64,000 nucleotides of DNA, taken from the NCBI GenBank assembly GCA_903832665.1, contig CAILCG010000026.1, forward strand, positions 92,988 to 156,987, given 5' to 3'. Positions 34,657 through 43,779 of this stretch are shown here, piece after piece. The translations under genes and the position numbers were made by a program. This stretch comes from an uncultured Methanomicrobiales archaeon (lineage in GTDB: Archaea > Halobacteriota > Methanomicrobia > Methanomicrobiales > Methanospirillaceae). Every line of letters begins with the position of its first letter. The stretch's first letter is position 1. The notes beneath the pieces were generated by a model that was not told where the DNA came from, ran no database searches, and saw nothing but the letters and a program-made list of their open reading frames with translations.

Positions 34657-35418
34657 CTATTTTTTTTCTTTGATTTTCATGGAAAGAGCAAATATTTTTC
34701 CTTGATCATCCTTGATTGGCTGAACCAAAACGCCGACTTTCCGGCGCTTGCCGGATTTCGTAACTACGGCCGTATTGGTGTCATAGATTACCACGGCACT
34801 TTGCTGGGCTACTTCAGGAATCGGATCTTTCAGTTGTTCGCCGGTCTGGTCATTGATGAGCATCAGGACATCCCTCCAGTAACTCATCATAATCTCGGAT
34901 TCCGGAAGATCGATAAACCAAGCGGTATAGGAATTGAAAAAGATAATTCGGCCACTCCGGTCCATGACGATAATGACTTCGTTTACCCCAGTGATCTTAC
35001 CGGGTTCTCCAATGGGATAATGATTCAGGTATTTTTTCCAGATACAGTGGTTATAAAGAGCCAGATCTACATTGGATTTCAGCTCTATATCCAGAAACGG
35101 TTTAAAGACGATGCCATAGGGTTGTGAATACCGGGCATCTTCGAGGAGTTTTTCATCATCTGTACCAGTAATAAATATAATAGGGAAATGAAATAACTGG
35201 AAAATAAATCTGGCTGCTGTTATCCCATCCATATGTCCGGATAAACAGATATCCATGATAATAAGATCCGGGTTCAGGTCTGCAGATCGTAAAATCGCTT
35301 CCTCTCCGGAGGATATTTTTCCTACAATATTGTACCCTTTTTTTTGCAGCATCAGGGTAATAAGGTGGGTGATAACGCAGTCATCATCCACAATCAGGAT
35401 ACGGGGGGCGTTCGACAT
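34657..35418 (-). CDS. Response regulator with C-terminal PAS domain
   Basis: A 253-residue protein. The receiver domain begins 'APRILIVDDDCVITHLI'; the phospho-acceptor Asp is in 'LIIMDICLSG' near residue 55, and the Lys in 'GIVFKPF' near 105. A PAS domain follows from about 135 ('VNEVIIVMDRSGRIIFFNS'), ending the protein without a DNA-binding or enzymatic domain. I start at 35418; the frame is open to 35577, but those residues are not receiver-like. Such REC-PAS proteins are frequent in Methanomicrobiales and may link orphan kinases to other sensors. Confidence 0.85.
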   Translation of the reverse strand: MSNAPRILIVDDDCVITHLITLMLQKKGYNIVGKISSGEEAILRSADLNPDLIIMDICLSGHMDGITAARFIFQLFHFPIIFITGTDDEKLLEDARYSQPYGIVFKPFLDIELKSNVDLALYNHCIWKKYLNHYPIGEPGKITGVNEVIIVMDRSGRIIFFNSYTAWFIDLPESEIMMSYWRDVLMLINDQTGEQLKDPIPEVAQQSAVVIYDTNTAVVTKSGKRRKVGVLVQPIKDDQGKIFALSMKIKEKK

Positions 35419-35597
35419 AGTAGAATATTTTTTGCAAGACAGGGTGCTATTACGCAAAAAAACTTTAAAATGGTTTGCTTTGATTTGGCAACAATAGAAC
35501 ATATGTTTATCTATTAATCTAATGGGGATATTTCTAGAAAAAAAACGATGAAAACGGGATCTAAAAAAAATAGTCAAAAAAAATTGATGTTAAAAAA

Positions 35598-36779
35598 TTA
35601 GAAATCAGTCATGATACGGAACTGGTCAATCTCTTCGCGGTCGAGCTGTTCTAAGAACTCGTCTGCTGCATGACCAATGTCCTTGCTCGCGGTAATGGCA
35701 CGGCCTACCACGAGAATATCTGCCCCGGCCTTGAGCGCGCCTTTGACCACATTGACACGGACGCCGCCGGCGGTTGCCACAAGAAGCTTGCCACCAGCTG
35801 CTTTCTTGATCGCTGCGATGTCTCCCCATGCGTGAGCAGTCTCTTCGGTGTCAATGGCACGGTGGAGTTCTACTATATCGGGCTTGACCTTCAGGCTCGC
35901 AATGACCTTCGCCGGGTTCTGCACATTGAGCATATCCACGATCGAGTAGATGCCAACCTTGCGGGCTTCGGCAATTGCCTTCTCCATGGTAGACACCGGT
36001 GCAAGACCGGAGACCACGACAGCATCTGCGGTTGCATCAGCAGCCATGCGGGCTTCGAGATTCCCGGTGTCGAGAATCTTCAAGTCTGCGATGATGAATG
36101 CATTGGGGCGGAGCTTGCGGATCTCGGAAATGACACCGAGGCCGAACTTCTTGATAAGCGGGGTCCCCGCTTCGATGATGAGATGGTCGTTCTCCGGCAG
36201 TTCCTTTAACACCTGAGCAACCTTGCCCATGTCCACGAGGTCCATGGCGACCTGGAGGTAGGGGGCATCCCAGAGGCGCTGCACCTTGAATCCCATGATC
36301 GCGTGGGTTGAACGATCCTTCTCGTACACCAGTGTCTTTGCATCGGGAAATGAAGCAAGTGCCCGGTTCAGTGCGAGTTTCATTGCACCGTAATTATACC
36401 GGTAGATGCGGTTGTAGTCCTTCGCATCCGGGTGAACGAAGACCGATGCGAGGATCGCAACTTTCTCAATGTCAACACCGCTGAACAGTCCTTCCTCTAC
36501 ACAATCTGCTACTGCCTTTGCAACCGCAGCCTGCACAGGGCCGAACATCTCGTTGACCTGCGCCATATCCTTCAAGGTAACCTTCGGGATGACAAGTGTG
36601 ACGGGTTTTGTGAGCAGGTTCGGGCGGACGACCGCAAGCAGCGGGGTGTGTCCTGCAGATAATTGTGAGATCGCATTTGCAAACGCTGTACCGATCGGGC
36701 CTTCCTTATCGCCCATCAGCAGATCGATGTGCGCAATCTCCGCGCCATCGCCAATAAGTGCTTCTCCGACTAAATACAT
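35598..36779 (-). CDS. fae-hps: Bifunctional formaldehyde-activating enzyme/hexulose-6-phosphate synthase
   Basis: A 393-residue fusion. Residues 1-165 are Fae, which joins formaldehyde to tetrahydromethanopterin; the catalytic His17 is in 'GAEIAHIDLLMG'. Residues 175-393 are Hps, a TIM-barrel of the OMP-decarboxylase suprafamily ('FIIADLKILDTGN', 'IVDMLNVQNP', 'VATAGGVRVN'), which interconverts formaldehyde plus ribulose 5-phosphate and hexulose 6-phosphate. In archaea the fusion mainly serves pentose synthesis with capture of the released formaldehyde. A strong GGAG site precedes the ATG. Confidence 0.97.
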   Translation of the reverse strand: MYLVGEALIGDGAEIAHIDLLMGDKEGPIGTAFANAISQLSAGHTPLLAVVRPNLLTKPVTLVIPKVTLKDMAQVNEMFGPVQAAVAKAVADCVEEGLFSGVDIEKVAILASVFVHPDAKDYNRIYRYNYGAMKLALNRALASFPDAKTLVYEKDRSTHAIMGFKVQRLWDAPYLQVAMDLVDMGKVAQVLKELPENDHLIIEAGTPLIKKFGLGVISEIRKLRPNAFIIADLKILDTGNLEARMAADATADAVVVSGLAPVSTMEKAIAEARKVGIYSIVDMLNVQNPAKVIASLKVKPDIVELHRAIDTEETAHAWGDIAAIKKAAGGKLLVATAGGVRVNVVKGALKAGADILVVGRAITASKDIGHAADEFLEQLDREEIDQFRIMTDF

Positions 36780-36820
36780 TGAAACTCTCCTAGTCCTGAT
36801 AGTATGTGACGCTGAGTGAT

Positions 36821-36834
36821 GATAAATATATCAA
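36821..36834 (-). promoter_or_regulatory. TATA box of fae-hps
   Basis: TTGATATATTTATC on the minus strand lies about 42 nt before the fae-hps start codon. The rest of the gap up to 37077 holds no gene. Confidence 0.55.
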
Positions 36835-37077
36835 ATCATGCGCAAGATCCCGGCCCGGAAAGCGAGAGGAAGAAAGGGTCAGAGAAGAGTTCGATAATAA
36901 CAGTTCTTAAAATATTATTCCAAACATGCCGGTGATGACCTCATGTTGTCGCCAGCACCTCACAAAAAAATATGAGCTGCTGCAATCCGGGTTTCCTCCA
37001 CGATCTCTCCTATCCCCGTCATGCATAAATCGCTGGTCTGGGGCGCGAAATTGGGATTTGGTCCGAAAAGCACGATT

Positions 37078-37638
37078 CTACTTCTTTGAATAGTTCTTTC
37101 CTGCCGAGAATGCCTTATCGATCTCTTTTCCGACCTTCCAGTAGGTGGCCTGTGCGTACACAATCGGATCGATCTTGGTAACATCAGGTTTCCCGTCCAC
37201 GGTACATGCCTTAGCAACGTGAATCTCTTCCACTTCACCGATGTACAACAGGTGGCTCCCACAGTCAACGGATTTAAACAGTTTGCATTCAATGTTGACC
37301 GGGCACTCTTCCGCCAGGGGGGCGGTTTTTAACTTCCCGTAAAAGGACTTGAAGACCTTTGATTTATCCTCATGTGTACCGGATACAAGACCACAGTGAT
37401 CGGTCTCTATCACCTGCTTTGCTGATGGGATATTCAGGCTGAAGGTTTTGTTCTCTTCAATACCTTTTGCAGTGTGCCGGACTTTATTGATCGCAACGCA
37501 AACCATGGGTGGCGCCATGCAAGCGACTGTTGCCCACGCGGCGGTCATATAGTTTGCTTTACCTTTGACGTTTGCCCCTACGAGAAGGGTAGGCATGACA
37601 CTCATGTATGGCATCGGTCCGATGGTGATTTTTTCCAT
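37078..37638 (-). CDS. Flavin reductase-like (flavoredoxin) FMN protein
   Basis: A 186-residue protein of the flavin reductase/flavoredoxin family: 'PTLLVGANVKGKANYMTAAW' and 'PPMVCVAINKVRHTAKGIEE' form the FMN site, and 'SHLLYIGEVEEIHV' belongs to the split-barrel core. In anaerobic archaea these proteins carry FMN and pass electrons to unknown partners. A GGAGAA site lies just before the ATG. Monocistronic. Confidence 0.88.
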   Translation of the reverse strand: MEKITIGPMPYMSVMPTLLVGANVKGKANYMTAAWATVACMAPPMVCVAINKVRHTAKGIEENKTFSLNIPSAKQVIETDHCGLVSGTHEDKSKVFKSFYGKLKTAPLAEECPVNIECKLFKSVDCGSHLLYIGEVEEIHVAKACTVDGKPDVTKIDPIVYAQATYWKVGKEIDKAFSAGKNYSKK

Positions 37639-37784
37639 AGTAGTTCTCCGAAATGATGTTTGTACCGGAGAATTTAATGATATCTTTGCAGGGTTTTCAA
37701 CATGCCTGGAACATCATTTATTGATTCCGTACTGCTGTCGGCAAAAAAGAAATAAAATGGAATTTTTTTAGAAGATTTCCAGAA

Positions 37785-38117
37785 TCACCCGAGTTTCCGG
37801 TTAATCTCCCGGATGGTTTTGAGCATCTCATCGGATAACGGGGTCACCCGGTACCCGAGATCGTTTTCAATCTGCCAGAATCCACTCTTTTCATCGATAT
37901 GCCCGAGGAGGTAGCAGAAGATGATGTAGAAGGGAATAGCTAATGCGATGACCATAACAATAGTCAGTCCAAAGTGGATGAGAAAGAAATCTTCGAAAAG
38001 TTTGGCATTTGCCGTGATGATACCAAAATTCAGAAGGATCTGGGTCCAGGAAGTTCCCCGGGTATAGCGTTGTTTGAAGAGGGCCAGACTATAGAGGATA
38101 CCTTTTTTCTCTGTCAT
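37785..38117 (-). CDS. Small membrane protein of unknown function
   Basis: A 110-residue protein with two hydrophobic segments at about 25-45 and 50-72, followed by a soluble tail of about 40 residues. No family recognised. It stands alone. Confidence 0.55.
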   Translation of the reverse strand: MTEKKGILYSLALFKQRYTRGTSWTQILLNFGIITANAKLFEDFFLIHFGLTIVMVIALAIPFYIIFCYLLGHIDEKSGFWQIENDLGYRVTPLSDEMLKTIREINRKLG

Positions 38118-38253
38118 AGTTTCCGGTTATCACCACAACCATATCAGGTAATTCCTCAGGGCAATTACCACGGCAAAAAAGATCGATGAGGATAGTGAAT
38201 CCGGATATTACCGGTTTTTATGCTCTTCCGCCGGACCTAATAAAAAAAGAATA

Positions 38254-39501
38254 TCACTTCTTTTTTAGCACCAGGAGAATCAGGGCCAGCGATAGAAGGG
38301 TCAGGGTCCATGGAAATCCCGATGCAGGAGTTGTCCCTGTTGTCGGGACGGATGCGGTGCTGGATTGCGAAGGCACGCGTTCAACACCAGGGGTCGTCGT
38401 GACAATCGCAACACTGTCAGGGATTAAACCGGTTGATTTGTTTCCCGTTGTTTCAGCAACAGGTACCGTCACCAGCGAGCTGGGAGGTGTCCGGGAAAAG
38501 CCATATACATTTGAAAGATCGACGGCCACGATCAGGGTTCCATCCTCGCTCACCGCAACCGACCGGGATTTTATGGGGCTTTTTGTTGTATAGGACCCCA
38601 GCAGAGTTCCCTGCCGGTTGAAGACATTGATCTGGTTATCAATACTTCCCGTGGCAATAGTCGACCCATCATCCGATACTCCCACACTCGTTACCCAGAG
38701 TCCGGCTTTTCCCGTCCAGAGGAGTTTTCCATCCCGGTCAAGAACAATGACCGTTCCATCATCACGTCCCGCAACAATCGTTGATCCGTCCCACGAGTAC
38801 GCGAGTGAGAGGATCGTTCCTCCGGAGTAGGTCCGGTCCCAGAGAAGGGTTCCACTCCCGTGGTACATGCGAATATGGTTACCGTTCGGGAATGCAATGC
38901 CCGTACCATCTCCTGAGATCATCACGCTACCGGGACTGACCCGGTCGTCATCCCAGTTGGGGACATAACTCATATTGAAGCTTCGCAGTGCCTTTGCGGT
39001 GGCGACAATGATCTGATCCCCAATCGGAGAAATTTTGATGTCCTGCACGGTTTCAGTCACGTTTTTACCGAGACCGGAACCGGAATTGTACCAGGACTGT
39101 ACGGTGTTTCCTCCACCGGCAGCAATCATCGATGCATCCGGGGTGATGGAAATTGCCGTCACGCCACCTTCAAGGGACTGGTCCCACAGGATGGTTCCCT
39201 CCCGTGAGAAAAGGCGCACGGTCTGACCCTGCGACGTGACAATATACCTGCCATCCCGGCTCACTTCAAGCGTGGTCCCGGACCAGCCTGACCATATTTT
39301 CTTTCCATCGGGAGAGAGCAGGATCAGCTGATCCCCTCCCGCAACAATGGTCGATGCATCGTGCGACATGACAACGGTGGACAAATCAATTCCCGGAGAT
39401 GCCTGTACAGTCCAGAGGGGTACTGAAGCCTGAACAGCCGGTATCATGATGCAGAGGAGGACTAGAATTCCAAGGAGGTCCGATAGGGGGCGGGAACACA
39501 T
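38254..39501 (-). CDS. Secreted/anchored beta-propeller (PQQ/WD-like) protein
   Basis: Blade repeats of about 40 residues dominate ('DGSTIVAGRDDGTVIVLDRD', 'GDQLILLSPDGKKIWSG', 'NQINVFNRQGTLLG' and others), at least seven of them, so a full propeller is likely. I start at the ATG at 39501 because it begins a signal peptide ('LLGILVLLCIMIPAVQA'); the frame is open to 39753 with several earlier Met codons. A Thr/Pro-rich linker and a C-terminal helix with a KKK tail anchor the protein. Probably a surface protein of unknown binding partner. Confidence 0.75.
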   Translation of the reverse strand: MCSRPLSDLLGILVLLCIMIPAVQASVPLWTVQASPGIDLSTVVMSHDASTIVAGGDQLILLSPDGKKIWSGWSGTTLEVSRDGRYIVTSQGQTVRLFSREGTILWDQSLEGGVTAISITPDASMIAAGGGNTVQSWYNSGSGLGKNVTETVQDIKISPIGDQIIVATAKALRSFNMSYVPNWDDDRVSPGSVMISGDGTGIAFPNGNHIRMYHGSGTLLWDRTYSGGTILSLAYSWDGSTIVAGRDDGTVIVLDRDGKLLWTGKAGLWVTSVGVSDDGSTIATGSIDNQINVFNRQGTLLGSYTTKSPIKSRSVAVSEDGTLIVAVDLSNVYGFSRTPPSSLVTVPVAETTGNKSTGLIPDSVAIVTTTPGVERVPSQSSTASVPTTGTTPASGFPWTLTLLSLALILLVLKKK

Positions 39502-39774
39502 TTCGATCAATTGAACCAAATGATCAGGATTGGATAAGAATTGTTGCATTGTTCCGGGGGTTGATCCCGGATTGCCCATCGTACTACTGTATGACCGTTT
39601 CTGGAGATTAAACCAATTCAGAACACAATAGAGAACATAACCGGATGATCGTGTGTAACCATGCCCGAATTGATTTTTGCCACAAAAACGTAACGGGACT
39701 TTTTCCGAGAACAGGCAGCATCTAAGAAAAAAACTCAGGGAAATCTTTTTCATCCCTTGCGTAGGTATGAACCT

Positions 39775-40071
39775 ATGGCAACAACGGCATACACCATAAA
39801 AAAATTCAGTGTAATAAGCATTGCAAAGTTCTTTGCAGTCATCGGTCTGATCTGGGGCCTTTTAGCGGGAATAATCCTCCTTGCAAGTTATATCGAGGGA
39901 TATATTTCGACCGGCCAGGCATCCCTAATTGTGACCGGTCTTTCCGGCTTGGGGCCGATGGTACTATATGGAGTAATCGGCGGGTTCATTGGAGGTGCAA
40001 TTATTGCGCTCGTGTATAACCGGATGCTCGGGTCAACCCATGGAGTTAAGATGGATCTCGAAACGAGATAA
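39775..40071 (+). CDS. DUF3566-like two-helix membrane protein
   Basis: A 98-residue protein with two membrane helices: 'VISIAKFFAVIGLIWGLLAG' and 'MVLYGVIGGFIGGAIIALVY'. The pattern, with a polar N-terminus ending in 'IKKFS', resembles DUF3566 membrane proteins. The ATG at 39775 is preferred to a start at 39757 since the family begins this way. Divergent from the propeller gene. Confidence 0.6.
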   Translation: MATTAYTIKKFSVISIAKFFAVIGLIWGLLAGIILLASYIEGYISTGQASLIVTGLSGLGPMVLYGVIGGFIGGAIIALVYNRMLGSTHGVKMDLETR

Positions 40072-40439
40072 TCAATAAAATCTCTTTTTTTCCAACACTG
40101 AATCATCAGAATTGCAGGATAACGTTGACCCTTCCGAACCCTGGGCCACGATACGGGTGAACGTTCTGAAGGCAGCATAGCTCCCAAGGCTCTGGATAAT
40201 TCCGATTTTTACTCCAAAACACCAGCATCAAAATTCGTTTCAAAAAATGATTTTCATGAAAGACACTATAAAAGACGCCGGTATATTTACTGAAATAAAC
40301 GACGGATGCCTTTGAAAATAAGGCTGTCTTCACGTTAGCCCCACCAAACCAAACGGTCGCCAAACCGATCATCCGATTGAAACCGGCGTTGAACGGGAAT
40401 TCCAGCAAAAATACGTGAAAAGATGAAAGGAGGATTCAT
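40072..40439. other. Intergenic region, no gene of its own
   Basis: No supported gene. A CTATAAAAGA element at about 40268-40277 and an A/T-rich stretch near 40282 could serve as promoter elements for the small gene at 40440, though they are distant. Confidence 0.35.
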
Positions 40440-40592
40440 ATGGAAAAAAGTCAGGAAATTACCGTCAGGCTGAACAATGCTTACAGCAGGGACGAGGCAG
40501 CAATGCTGCTGGAAGTGGTTGCAGGAGAGATTCACCAGGGCAGGGAATGCGGAAGTGATCCCGAGTGTTCATGGAAGACCAAACTCTGGTAA
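40440..40592 (+). CDS. Small protein, 50 residues
   Basis: A short gene with an unusually strong ribosome-binding site (AAAGGAGG 6 nt before the ATG). The product is acidic and helical in the first half ('SRDEAAMLLEVVAGEI') and ends with a Cys pair ('CGSDPECSWKTKLW'). No family recognised. The ribosome-binding site is the main evidence that it is translated. Confidence 0.55.
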   Translation: MEKSQEITVRLNNAYSRDEAAMLLEVVAGEIHQGRECGSDPECSWKTKLW

Positions 40593-40875
40593 AAAAGATA
40601 CCTACAGCGATTTTATGAAAAAAGAGATCCCATAGTATCTTTCAAAATTCCCCGTTTACGTCATTTTTATCCGGCCAAAAAGTACTCTTACCTTTCATTT
40701 CTCTTACGATTACTAAAAACAGAAATTTTCCATCAGGAAGGCTATCCTGAAGAAAACCCGACTTGTTTTTTTACATTCAAACGGAATCGTAGTTGACGTA
40801 AAAGAGGTTTCATTTTTTGTTTTTCAGAAGACATCCTATAAACCCGACCTCCACATGCTGTGAAGGAAAGGTACC

Positions 40876-41319
40876 ATGTCCACTACAAAAAGTTCAGGAA
40901 ACGGTATTGCATTCAGGACGCTCCAGCCGGAACAATTCCACCCAACCACCGGCAGGCCGGTAAAAGTTGCTGACTACGTATCACCGGTTTTTCTCGATCC
41001 GGTGAGCACCGGAATGATGCACCGTTATACTGAGCAGTTCCTCTTGAACGGAATTTCTATAGGAACGGAGGAAACCCAGGAACTTGAGGTATTAGAAAAG
41101 TTCCTCAGGAACCATGTGCAGGAAAACAGGATCTGCGATATCCAGTGCATGATGCTCTGGAGTGAATGGGTCCGCACCTTCAGGCGCCAGACCGCAGGCT
41201 ACCCGAAACTGGTTCTTGAAAAAGAGTTCCGCAACGTGATTACTGAAAACTATGATCTGAAAGTTGCGAACTCTTCCTATCGTGGTCCGGTGTATCGCGG
41301 TTTAAAGTATGTTCCTTAA
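40876..41319 (+). CDS. Conserved-looking protein, possible winged-helix end
   Basis: A 147-residue soluble protein. Its C-terminal part ('EKEFRNVITENYDLKVANSS', then 'YRGPVYRGLKYVP') has the look of the winged-helix found in primase-like and phage proteins ('YRG..Y.GLK'), but this is only a resemblance. A 'WSEWVRTFRRQTAGYPK' stretch precedes it. TATA-like CTATAAA lies at about 40837, and a pair of TTTACGTCA/TGACGTAAA half-sites at 40655 and 40794 may be regulatory. Confidence 0.55.
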   Translation: MSTTKSSGNGIAFRTLQPEQFHPTTGRPVKVADYVSPVFLDPVSTGMMHRYTEQFLLNGISIGTEETQELEVLEKFLRNHVQENRICDIQCMMLWSEWVRTFRRQTAGYPKLVLEKEFRNVITENYDLKVANSSYRGPVYRGLKYVP

Positions 41320-41463
41320 CGTCAGCAGATCCAGAACGGATACGCTGACTCAAACAATCATCCAAAATTTTTTGTTAAAATTTTTTAAAATCCTCACAGA
41401 GGCTGAATCGAAAGAGACGGGATTAAACCGTAGACTATCGGTCAAAGACGAATTAAGAAAATG

Positions 41464-41631
41464 TGGGGTTGGTGAGATTTGAACTCACGATCGACGGGTC
41501 TCTCCGACATGCATCAGTGCTCCAACGGGTCATCATCTTTTCATCAGTAGACCCATTGTTCATCATCTGCGAGCACAAAGAACGCAAAGACCGCTGGAGC
41601 CCGTCGCCATTCCGGGCTAGGCCACAACCCC
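41464..41631 (-). tRNA. tRNA-Trp (CCA anticodon) with a 94-nt intron
   Basis: The acceptor stem is a perfect 7-bp pairing of GGGGTTG (41631-41625) with CAACCCC (41471-41465), discriminator A at 41464; CCA is not encoded. The T-arm is GTGAGTTCAAATCTCAC. The anticodon loop reads CTCCAG up to 41594, then the intron 41593-41500, then A and the stem CCCGT. The splice sites form a bulge-helix-bulge: central helix CTCC/GGAG and 3-nt bulges AGC and AGA. The mature tRNA is 74 nt. Confidence 0.93.
41512..41570 (-). ncRNA. Box C/D guide RNA inside the tRNA-Trp intron
   Basis: Read on the minus strand: box C GATGATGA (41567-41560), guide ending GGGTCTA, box D' CTGA (41547-41544), box C' GATGATGA (41537-41530), guide ending TTGGAGCA, box D CTGA (41517-41514). 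Counting five nt from each D box, the D guide addresses C34 of the anticodon and the D' guide addresses C39, so the intron should direct 2'-O-methylation of its own tRNA. The same design is known from other euryarchaea, where the sites are C34 and U39. Confidence 0.9.
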
Positions 41632-41915
41632 ATGCTATCCGCGTACAGGAATTTCCTGCCGCTGACTCAATAAATTCGCAGTTCACAAACTTAAGAGTTT
41701 GGTTATTTCCGCTCTTTTTGCAGGACCGTAACCAACCAGATCCTGAGTGATAATCATATCCGGGTTCTGGGAAAACCGGCAAGAGAATTGAAGGCAAATA
41801 GTTAAAAAAAATTCCGACGTGACGCTTATATTGTGCACCACATTAATTTCAAAACTGCACCACTCTCAGCATAAATCAGTATCAATATATGCCATTCATA
41901 CCCCATATTTTACCA

Positions 41916-43621
41916 ATGGTTGAGGGCAGCTATATATGCGGGACATCAGGGGTTCCCCTGCTGGGAATGACCATCAGCGAGATGGTCAACAGTATCGCGG
42001 CAAAATACCCGGAGACCGAAGCCATCGTCTCTGTGCATCAGGATATCCGGTGGACGTACCGGGAATTCGCTGAACGGGTAAACCAGGTAGCCCGCGCACT
42101 GATGGGGCTTGGCGTAGAGAAAGGCGACCGGGTGGGCATCTGGGCAATGAACCACGCCGAATGGGTGGTAATCCAGTTCGCGACCTCCAAGATCGGCGCC
42201 ATCATGGTGAACATCAACCCGGCGTACCGCACCTACGAGCTCGAATACGTGCTCAAGCAGGCCGAGATCTCGACCCTGATCGTGCGGGGACGGTTCAAAA
42301 CCTCAGACTACGTGGGAATGTTCTATGAAGCCTGCCCCGAAGCGTACGAATGTAAACCCGGGAGGATATCATAGCCTCCGAGAAATTCCCGTTCCTCAAA
42401 AATGCAATCTTCATGGGTGAGATCCCGTACAATGGCATGTACACATGGGGAGACTTTTTGAAAAAGGCAGACGAGATGACGATGGACGACATCATTGAGC
42501 GGGGAGAAGGGCTCTCATTCGACGATCCTATCAATATCCAGTATACGAGCGGGACTACCGGGTTCCCCAAGGGAGTTGTCCTGACCCACCACAATGTCCT
42601 CAACAACGGTTTCATCATCGGAGAGGGGATGAAATTTACCGAAAAGGACCGTCTCTGCATTCCCGTTCCCTTCTACCATTGCTTTGGCATGGTCCTGAGT
42701 AATCTTGCCTGTGTTACTCACGGCTCAACCATGGTGCTGCCGGCCCCGACTTTTGACGCCGAGGAAGTGCTCAAGACTATCGAGAAGGAGCACTGTACGG
42801 CAGTCCACGGAGTCCCGACCATGTTCATTGCCGAGCTCAGCCACCCGAACTTTTCCAAGTATGACCTCAGGTCCCTTCGTACTGGCATCATGGCGGGTTC
42901 ACCCTGCCCGATCGAAGTGATGAAGCAGGTCAACACGCAGATGCACATGAGCGAGATCGTGATCGTGTACGGCCAGACCGAGACAAGCCCCGGAGTCACC
43001 ATGACGACGACCCAGGACCCGGTAGAACGCCGGGTTACCACGATTGGGAGGGCATTCCCGCATACCGAGCTCAAGATCATTGACGCCAAGTCCGGCAAGA
43101 TCGTCCCCCATGGAGAGATCGGGGAGATCTGCGCCCGGGGCTACTGCGTCATGAAATGTTATTACAACAATCCCTCGGCCACGCATGCCACTCTCGACAA
43201 GGACCACTGGAACCACACCGGCGATCTCGGTACTATGGACGAGGAAGGCTACTTCAAGATTGTCGGCCGGCTCAAGGACATGGTGATCCAGGGCGGGGAG
43301 AACATCTATCCGCGTGAGATCGAGGAGTACTTGCACCACCACGAGAAGATCTCCGATGTATATGTTGTCGGTGTGCCGGATGTCAAGTAAGGTGAGGAAC
43401 TCTGCGCATGGGTGAAGATGAAACCCGGCCAGACCATGACCGAACAGGATGTAAAAGATTTCTGCAAAGGGAAGATCGCCCACTACAAGATTCCCCGGTA
43501 CGTCATGTTCGTCAACGACTTCCCGATCAATATCTCCGGCAAGATCATGAAATTCAAGATGCGGGATGCCTCGATCAAGGTACTTGGATTACAGGAAGCG
43601 GATAGGATCGAAACCGCGTAA
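41916..43621 (+). pseudogene. AMP-dependent acyl-CoA synthetase, broken twice
   Basis: Three frames join into about 568 residues of an acyl-CoA ligase. Frame 1 runs to 42374; at 42360-42362 one G is missing from a G-run, and restoring it gives '[20 protein letters not shown]'. Frame 2 has the P-loop '[17 protein letters not shown]', '[12 protein letters not shown]' and '[19 protein letters not shown]', and ends at a TAA (43388-43390) within 'GVPDVK*GEELCAW', where the family has Tyr. The last part includes 'ISGKIMKFKMRD' with the catalytic Lys. It would activate a fatty or aromatic acid. As written it makes no full enzyme. Confidence 0.85.
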
Positions 43622-43779
43622 TGATAATTTCACCTTTTTTTATCCAGTTAGCATAAAAAAAATCCGGGTTCTTCGGGCTCAACTCGAACACTATAAATAT
43701 CATCCAACCGGATTTCGTCTTATCACTGTTGAAAGAACAGGTTTTTCTGATCCCCATATAAAAAACCAACAAATACCGG

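Noticed and set aside
36960..37292. 110-residue minus-strand frame overlapping the flavin reductase gene
   Set aside because: It is in another frame of the same strand and has no ribosome-binding site or family motif.
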